In this document: in pieces, positions 6,432 to 9,998 of the stretch | Layout of the letters: each line of letters starts with the position of its first letter | Numbering within the stretch: position 1 is the first letter of the stretch | From: Acidobacteriaceae bacterium | Lineage (GTDB): Bacteria > Acidobacteriota > Vicinamibacteria > Vicinamibacterales > CAVVIG01 | DNA length: 9,998 nucleotides | Assembly (NCBI GenBank): GCA_031274845.1 | Contig: JAISPN010000296.1 | Span: forward strand, 1 to 9,998 | Direction of reading: 5' to 3' | Translations under genes and position numbers: made by a program | The notes under the pieces: model-generated | Database searches by the model: none | Seen by the model: only the letters and a program-made list of their open reading frames with translations | Told to the model about the DNA's origin: nothing

Positions 6432-7796
6432 TTAATGCTCCACTGACAACCGCACACGGCGCGCGATCTCGGAGGCGGCGCCGTCGCGGTCGACCAGCGT
6501 CTGCTCCCGCGTATCGAGATCCCGTACCGTCACACTCCCCTTCGCCTGCTCGTCCTCGCCTACAATCACCAGCACCGGCACGCTGCGCGCCACCGCATAC
6601 TTCAGCGATTTCTCGAGCTTGCGTCCGCTCTCAGGGTAGATCTCGACGCGCAACTTCTGCGCGCGCAACTCCGACGCAAGACGCATCGCCTCGGGCCGCA
6701 ACGGGTCCGAAAGACACGCGATCATGACGTCCACCGGGCTGCGCGACACCTTTGCCGGGAACATGTCGCGTTCCTGCATGACGACGATGATCCGTTCGAG
6801 ACCGAGCGAGAATCCGCACGCCGGCACATCCCGCCCCAGAAACATCCCGACCAGCTGGTCGTACCGGCCGCCGCCGCCAAGACTGCCCGGCAGATCCGTG
6901 ACCGCAATCTCCATGATGGCGCCGGTGTAGTACGACAGCCCGCGCGCGAGGCTCGGGTCGATGCGAATGTGCTCACGCGCCGCCGTGCCTTCCGTCAGCG
7001 TCAGCAGCCCCCGCAGACTCGCCACCGCCTCGCCGCCACGCTCGTGTCCCGCGACCGCCTGTTCGAGCCGCGTGAGCACCGCGTCGCTGTCCGCGGGGTC
7101 GGTCACCGCGCCAGAAAATATCGTCAGCGCCTGACGGGTCGCCTCGGCGGAGACGCCACGCTGCAACAGTTCCCGCTCGACGCCGTCCGCGCCAATCTTG
7201 TCCAGCTTGTCGAGCGCGACGAGCGCGTCGCCGTGCAACGCCTCGGCGACACCCGCGCAATCAAGCAGCGCCGTCAAGAGACGCCGATCGTTCAGGCGGA
7301 TGACGAACGATTCAAAATGCAGACGGCCGAGCACTTCGCTCACCGCCGCGAGGAGATCGCTTTCCACCACAGGCGACGTCGAGCCAATCGCGTCGATGTC
7401 GCACTGGTAGAACTCGCGGAAGCGTCCACGCTGCGGCCGGTCGGCGCGCCACACCGGTTGAATCTGATAGCGCTTGAAGAAGCGCGGCAGCTCGGCCTGA
7501 TATTGCGCGACGACGCGCGCGAGCGGGACGGTCAGGTCGTAGCGCAGCGCGAGATCCGCCGTGCCCGATGCCTCGTGCTCGCCGCGGCGCAGGATCTTGA
7601 AGATCAGCTTGTCGCCTTCTTCGCCGTACTTGCCGAGCAGCGTCTCGATGTTCTCGAACGCGGGGGTTTCAAGCGGCTCGAACCCGTAGCTCTCGTAGAC
7701 CTCGCGCACCACGCGCATGACGTGCTCGCGCCGGCGCATGTCGTCGGGAAGAAAATCGCGTGTGCCGCTGGGCGGCTTGGTGCTCGTCTGGGTCAT
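6432..7796 (-). CDS. hisS: Histidyl-tRNA synthetase
   Basis: This class II synthetase charges tRNA-His. Near the N-terminus PSGTRDFLPDDMRRRE (9-24) is typical. ALRYDLTVPLAR (83-94) and the motif 2 region PVWRADRPQRGRFREFYQ (114-131) form the ATP and histidine site. The histidine-A motif appears as LARGLSYYTG (283-292), with the catalytic Arg at 285 and Ser where E. coli has Asp. Motif 3 is GFSLGLERI (328-336). The C-terminal anticodon-binding domain covers about 353-450, with YPESGRKLEKSLKYA (387-401). At 454 aa it is longer than the E. coli enzyme (424). The LARGL[SN]YYTG form and length resemble the HisRS subgroup of Bacteroidetes and eukaryotes. The ATG is 9 bp after the preceding stop and lacks a visible ribosome-binding site. 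Confidence 0.97.
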   Translation of the reverse strand: MTQTSTKPPSGTRDFLPDDMRRREHVMRVVREVYESYGFEPLETPAFENIETLLGKYGEEGDKLIFKILRRGEHEASGTADLALRYDLTVPLARVVAQYQAELPRFFKRYQIQPVWRADRPQRGRFREFYQCDIDAIGSTSPVVESDLLAAVSEVLGRLHFESFVIRLNDRRLLTALLDCAGVAEALHGDALVALDKLDKIGADGVERELLQRGVSAEATRQALTIFSGAVTDPADSDAVLTRLEQAVAGHERGGEAVASLRGLLTLTEGTAAREHIRIDPSLARGLSYYTGAIMEIAVTDLPGSLGGGGRYDQLVGMFLGRDVPACGFSLGLERIIVVMQERDMFPAKVSRSPVDVMIACLSDPLRPEAMRLASELRAQKLRVEIYPESGRKLEKSLKYAVARSVPVLVIVGEDEQAKGSVTVRDLDTREQTLVDRDGAASEIARRVRLSVEH

Positions 7797-7805
7797 GGTC
7801 GCGTG

Positions 7806-8345
7806 CTACGCCTGACGCTCGGCCTGATGGTGACCGGGCGTACCCATGTAGTCCAGACGGTATGCGACATACCGGTCGGCGTACATCTGGATCTCCTGAG
7901 CCGCCTCAGGTCCGAGCGCCCGCTTCACCTTGCCCGGACTCCCCATCACCAACGAGCCGGGCGGCACGTCGGTCCCCTCGGGCAGCAGCGTGCCCGCCGC
8001 GATAATCGACCCGGCGCCGACGCGCACGCCGTTCAAGAGAATCGCCCCCATGCCGATGAGGCAGCGATCCTCGATCGTGCAACCGTGAATGACCGCCGCG
8101 TGCCCAATCGTCACCTCGTCGCCAATCGTCGTCGCGTGCGTGTCTTTCATGACGTGGATAACCGTCCCGTCCTGCACGTTCGAGCGGCTGCCGATGCGGA
8201 TGCGGTGCACGTCGCCGCGAATGACCACCGTCATCCAGACGCTGCTCTCCGCGCCGATTTCCACGTCGCCGATGACCTGCGCGCTGTGGTCGATAAAAGC
8301 CGTGGGGTGAACGCGCGGGAAAAACCCGCGGTAGGGCCGAAGCAT
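7806..8345 (-). CDS. Gamma-class carbonic anhydrase-like hexapeptide-repeat protein
   Basis: This is a left-handed beta-helix protein of the gamma carbonic anhydrase family (YrdA/PaaY/CaiE group). Hexapeptide repeats run from about residue 15 to 135 (for example VIGDVEIGAESSVW and TIEDRCLIGMGAILLNGV). The three zinc-binding histidines are in place: H64 in NVQDGTVIH, then H82 and H87 in IGHAAVIHGC. The Arg-Asp pair of RGD (43-45) and Gln58 also match catalytic positions of the archaeal Cam enzyme. The acidic loop with the proton-shuttle glutamates of Cam is absent, as in most short homologues, so carbonic anhydrase activity is plausible but unproven. A C-terminal helix follows (about 145-165). 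The length of 179 aa is typical. The ATG lies only 8 nt after a TATAAT box. Its role beside hisS is unclear; this looks like co-transcription rather than shared function. Confidence 0.92.
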   Translation of the reverse strand: MLRPYRGFFPRVHPTAFIDHSAQVIGDVEIGAESSVWMTVVIRGDVHRIRIGSRSNVQDGTVIHVMKDTHATTIGDEVTIGHAAVIHGCTIEDRCLIGMGAILLNGVRVGAGSIIAAGTLLPEGTDVPPGSLVMGSPGKVKRALGPEAAQEIQMYADRYVAYRLDYMGTPGHHQAERQA

Positions 8346-8347
8346 TC

Positions 8348-8363
8348 CCGGTAATTATACCGG
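8348..8363. repeat. Inverted repeat around the -10 box upstream of the carbonic anhydrase gene
   Basis: Six-base arms CCGGTA and TACCGG are perfect inverted copies around a 4-base centre. On the minus strand the whole is CCGGTATAATTACCGG. The TATAAT hexamer sits within it. No T-run follows in the direction of transcription, so it does not look like an intrinsic terminator. It could be a small operator or chance. Confidence 0.45.
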
Positions 8364-8380
8364 TCCTAGATCTTTGGCAA
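8354..8380 (-). promoter_or_regulatory. Candidate sigma-70-type promoter, leaderless, for the carbonic anhydrase-hisS genes
   Basis: On the minus strand a perfect -10 box TATAAT (8354-8359) is preceded by TTGCCA (8375-8380), five of six matches to the -35 consensus. The 15-bp spacer is shorter than the usual 17. The -35 box lies in the last codons of dcd. The -10 ends 8 nt before the ATG of the carbonic anhydrase-like gene, so transcription would begin at or next to the start codon. No Shine-Dalgarno is present. The match is good for such a GC-rich sequence, but the short spacer and lack of expression data limit confidence. Confidence 0.45.
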
Positions 8381-8920
8381 CGTCACGCCGCGCTGGGCCT
8401 GATATTTCCCCTGCTTGTCCTTGTAGGACACCTCGCAGGGCTCATCGCTTTGAAAAAACAGGACTTGCGCGATGCCTTCGTTCGAGTAGATCTTGGCCGG
8501 CAGCGGCGTCGTGTTCGAGATCTCGATCGTCACGTGCCCTTCCCACTCCGGTTCGAACGGCGTGACGTTGACGATGATGCCGCAGCGCGCGTAGGTGGAT
8601 TTGCCAAGACAGATCGTCAGCACATCGCGGGGGATGCGGAAATATTCAATCGTCCGCGCGAGCGCGAACGAATTCGGCGGCACGATGCAGTGGTCGCCCT
8701 TGATGTCCACGAACGACTTCGGGTCGAACGCCTTCGGATCGACCAGCGTGTTGTAGATGTTGGTGAAGACCTTGAACTCGTCGGCGACGCGGATGTCGTA
8801 CCCGTACGACGAGACCCCATACGACACCACACCGATCCGCGTCTGGCGTTCGACGAACGGCTCGATCATGCCGTGCTCGCGCGCCATGCGGGTGATCCAC
8901 TTGTCAGACTTGATGGCCAT
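8366..8920 (-). CDS. dcd: dCTP deaminase
   Basis: Dcd converts dCTP to dUTP, feeding thymidylate synthesis. The 184-residue protein is of the Pseudomonas/Neisseria type: MAIKSDKWITRMAREHGMIE at the start, SYGVSSYGYDIRVADEFKVF (33-52), CIVPPNSFALARTIEYFRIP (78-97), and a C-terminal YKDKQGKYQAQRGVTLPKI (166-184). The active-site block is intact: GKSTYARCG (106-114) with S108 and R112, and the catalytic Glu at E133 in TIEISN. Whether it is purely a deaminase or also has dUTPase activity cannot be decided from these motifs. The ATG overlaps the preceding stop by one base (TGATG), which implies coupled translation; no ribosome-binding site is visible. With ndk two genes upstream it forms a nucleotide-pool group. 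Confidence 0.97.
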   Translation of the reverse strand: MAIKSDKWITRMAREHGMIEPFVERQTRIGVVSYGVSSYGYDIRVADEFKVFTNIYNTLVDPKAFDPKSFVDIKGDHCIVPPNSFALARTIEYFRIPRDVLTICLGKSTYARCGIIVNVTPFEPEWEGHVTIEISNTTPLPAKIYSNEGIAQVLFFQSDEPCEVSYKDKQGKYQAQRGVTLPKI

Positions 8921-9114
8921 CAGCGACGGAACAGCGAGAAAAGGAGCGTCAGCACAATGCTCACGATGAGAGACGACGTGAGCGGAAAATAAAACCCGAA
9001 GTTCCCCCGGCGGACTGAGAAGTCGCCGGGCAGACGTCCAAGCGGCAGACCGAGCATCATCACCGCGCCAATGGCGGCGATGACGAGCCCGACCAGCACC
9101 AGGATCTTGCCCAT
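8920..9114 (-). CDS. Small DUF2905-like membrane protein
   Basis: This is a 64-residue protein with two hydrophobic segments (about 4-24 and 43-62) joined by a short polar loop. The loop contains GRLPGDFSVRRGNFGFYFP (26-44), which I recognise as the hallmark of the DUF2905 family: GRLPGD, then RRGN, then FYFP before the second membrane helix. The C-terminus ends in SLFRR. Function is unknown; it is presumably an inner-membrane protein. I chose the ATG at 9114, 8 bp after the ndk stop. The open frame continues upstream into ndk, but that part is only a shadow of ndk and would disrupt the small family's normal size of about 65-70 residues. Its stop overlaps the dcd start by one base. It appears to be co-transcribed with ndk and dcd. 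Confidence 0.88.
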   Translation of the reverse strand: MGKILVLVGLVIAAIGAVMMLGLPLGRLPGDFSVRRGNFGFYFPLTSSLIVSIVLTLLFSLFRR

Positions 9115-9122
9115 CGCGCGAA

Positions 9123-9539
9123 CTAGTTCAGATCGACGCCGCGAAAGAAGTACGCGATCTCGACCGCCGCTGTTTCCGGCGCGTCGGAGCCGTGCGTCGC
9201 ATTGCGCTCGATCGACTCGGCGAACTCTTTGCGCAGCGTGCCGGCGTCGGCCTTCGCCGGGTCGGTCGCGCCCATCAGCGTGCGCCACTTCTTGATTGCG
9301 TCAGGCGCTTCGAGCACGAGGACGACCGCCGGCCCTGACGCCATGAACTCGGTCAGGCTGGCGAAAAACGGCCGCGCGCGGTGGACCGCGTAGAAGCCTT
9401 CCGCGTCCTTCTTCGAGAGGTGCACAAGGCGCATGCCGCGGATCGTGAACCCTTCGGCTTCAATGCGCTGGAGAATTTTTCCGGCGAGCTTCCGCTTCAC
9501 CGCATCGGGCTTGATGATGGCAAACGTACATTCAGACAT
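9123..9539 (-). CDS. ndk: Nucleoside diphosphate kinase
   Basis: Ndk transfers the gamma phosphate from ATP to nucleoside diphosphates through a phosphohistidine intermediate. The catalytic histidine is H116 in ERNATHGSD (111-119). Other family features are FAIIKPDAVKR (6-16), the nucleotide-binding FYAVHRARPFF (49-59), MASGPAVVLVLE (66-77) and LMGATDPAKADAGTLR (88-103). The length of 138 aa is typical of a bacterial enzyme, and the C-terminus resembles the E. coli type (ETAAVEIAYFF). The ATG is preceded by a -10-like TATACT with only 6 nt between, and no Shine-Dalgarno. It follows sucD by 55 bp. Succinyl-CoA synthetase makes a nucleoside triphosphate, and association of Ndk with that enzyme has been reported in Pseudomonas aeruginosa, so the adjacency may be meaningful. 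Confidence 0.98.
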   Translation of the reverse strand: MSECTFAIIKPDAVKRKLAGKILQRIEAEGFTIRGMRLVHLSKKDAEGFYAVHRARPFFASLTEFMASGPAVVLVLEAPDAIKKWRTLMGATDPAKADAGTLRKEFAESIERNATHGSDAPETAAVEIAYFFRGVDLN

Positions 9540-9545
9540 ATCAAC

Positions 9546-9573
9546 AGTATATTTTGGACTCGTGTTGCGTGAA
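9546..9573 (-). promoter_or_regulatory. Candidate leaderless promoter for ndk
   Basis: On the minus strand the -10 box TATACT (9546-9551, five of six to consensus) follows a weak -35-like TTCACG (9568-9573, four of six) after a 16-bp spacer. The -10 ends 6 nt before the ndk ATG, placing the expected transcription start at the A of ATG. The region is clearly AT-rich compared with its surroundings. It lies in the 55-bp sucD-ndk gap, the largest non-coding stretch in the window. Confidence 0.45.
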
Positions 9574-9594
9574 TCGTTCGAGTGAGCGACCAGC

Positions 9595-9998
9595 CTACAG
9601 CAATGACTTGAGGGTCCGGCCCATATCGGCGGGGCTTTTGACGACCGCCACGCCCGCCGCCGTCAGCGCGGCCATCTTCTCCGCGGCCGTGCCTTTTCCG
9701 CCAGCGATGATTGCGCCGGCATGTCCCATCCGGCGTCCCGGCGGCGCGGTCTGTCCGGCGATGAACGCCACGACCGGCTTCTTGAAGTTCGCCTGAATCC
9801 ACGCGGCCGCTTCTTCTTCCGCCGACCCGCCGATCTCGCCAATCATGATCACGGCTTCCGTGTCGGGGTCCTCGGCAAACAGCGCGAGCGCGTCGATGTG
9901 CGTCGTACCGATCAACGGATCGCCGCCAATACCGATGCACGTCGTCTGCCCCAACCCCAGTTGCGAGAGCTGATGGATCGCTTCGTAGGTCAGCGTGC
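9595..9998 (-). CDS. sucD: Succinyl-CoA synthetase alpha subunit, C-terminal part (partial)
   Basis: SucD forms with SucC the TCA-cycle enzyme that converts succinyl-CoA to succinate while making ATP or GTP. The last 133 residues are present; the 5' part lies beyond the right edge and the first complete codon is at 9996. The fragment starts TLTYEAIHQL and continues with TTCIGIGGDPLIGT, MIGEIGGSAEEEAAAWI and KPVVAFIAGQTAPPGRRMGH. The phosphorylated active-site histidine is in MGHAGAIIAGGKGTA (fragment residue 92, equivalent to His246 of E. coli). The C-terminus (ADMGRTLKSLL) is normal. A TTG at 9954 could look like a start but is an internal Leu codon. No terminator is visible after the TAG, so read-through into ndk is possible. 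Confidence 0.97.
   Translation of the reverse strand, partial: TLTYEAIHQLSQLGLGQTTCIGIGGDPLIGTTHIDALALFAEDPDTEAVIMIGEIGGSAEEEAAAWIQANFKKPVVAFIAGQTAPPGRRMGHAGAIIAGGKGTAAEKMAALTAAGVAVVKSPADMGRTLKSLL

Noticed and set aside
6969..8354. 461-codon plus-strand frame opposite hisS and the carbonic anhydrase-like gene
   Set aside because: It has the same complementary-codon phase as the two minus-strand genes and ends in the intergenic AT-rich palindrome. No recognisable protein features.
8348..8363. Inverted repeat as a rho-independent terminator of dcd
   Set aside because: The stem is only 6 bp, contains a promoter-like TATAAT, and no T-run follows in the direction of transcription.
8920..9288. 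Longer 122-codon version of the DUF2905-like protein
   Set aside because: The additional N-terminal part lies entirely inside ndk in another frame and resembles no family; the ATG at 9114 gives the expected small protein.
9540..9594. Terminator after sucD
   Set aside because: Only a 5-bp ACTCG/CGAGT pair with a 16-base loop is present; no GC-rich hairpin with a T-run.
9595..9954. TTG at 9954 as a start of a short separate gene
   Set aside because: The frame is open to the right edge and the upstream codons (TLTYEAIHQL) match SucD, so this is an internal Leu codon.
1..9998. Mobile elements, CRISPR arrays, defence genes, tRNA or rRNA genes
   Set aside because: No direct repeats with spacers, no transposase or integrase motifs, no compositional break, and almost every base is covered by identified housekeeping genes.

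Overview
This window is a compact, GC-rich bacterial housekeeping locus. All thirteen genes lie on the minus strand, so transcription runs from position 9998 towards 1. Nothing mobile, phage-like or CRISPR-like is visible, and there are no tRNA or rRNA genes. The proteins are clearly bacterial: GlyQ alpha subunit, GAD-containing AspRS, YbeY, RecO and CorC. The base composition, a Pseudomonas-like Dcd, a long HisRS with a GLSYY motif and near absence of Shine-Dalgarno sequences fit a high-GC, non-actinobacterial phylum. Acidobacteriota is my best guess, but it is only a guess.

Layout in transcription order. The 3' end of sucD (TCA cycle) enters at the right edge. After a 55-bp gap with a promoter-like sequence come ndk, a small DUF2905-like membrane protein gene and dcd, which are abutted or overlapping. 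A 20-bp gap with a consensus TATAAT box inside a small inverted repeat follows. Then come a gamma-class carbonic anhydrase-like gene, hisS, aspS, phoH (ybeZ), ybeY, a CorC-type gene, era, recO, and the first 101 codons of glyQ, which runs off the left edge. Gaps range from a 7-bp overlap to about 55 bp. No stretch above 100 bp lacks a gene and no intrinsic terminator is visible, so most of the window may be one or two long operons.

Functional logic. ndk and dcd serve nucleotide pools. hisS, aspS and glyQ charge tRNAs. phoH, ybeY and era form a widely conserved ribosome maturation and 16S rRNA quality-control neighbourhood, with recO (recombinational repair) and corC as its usual companions. 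The order merges the proteobacterial phoH-ybeY-corC block with the Firmicutes-type phoH-ybeY...era-recO-glyQ block.

I see no convincing undescribed system here. The points worth a second look are subtle: promoter -10 boxes placed so that ndk and the carbonic anhydrase gene would be read from leaderless mRNAs, a general lack of Shine-Dalgarno sites, a CorC whose membrane domain appears to have lost its usual polar motifs, and a RecO lacking the zinc-finger segment.
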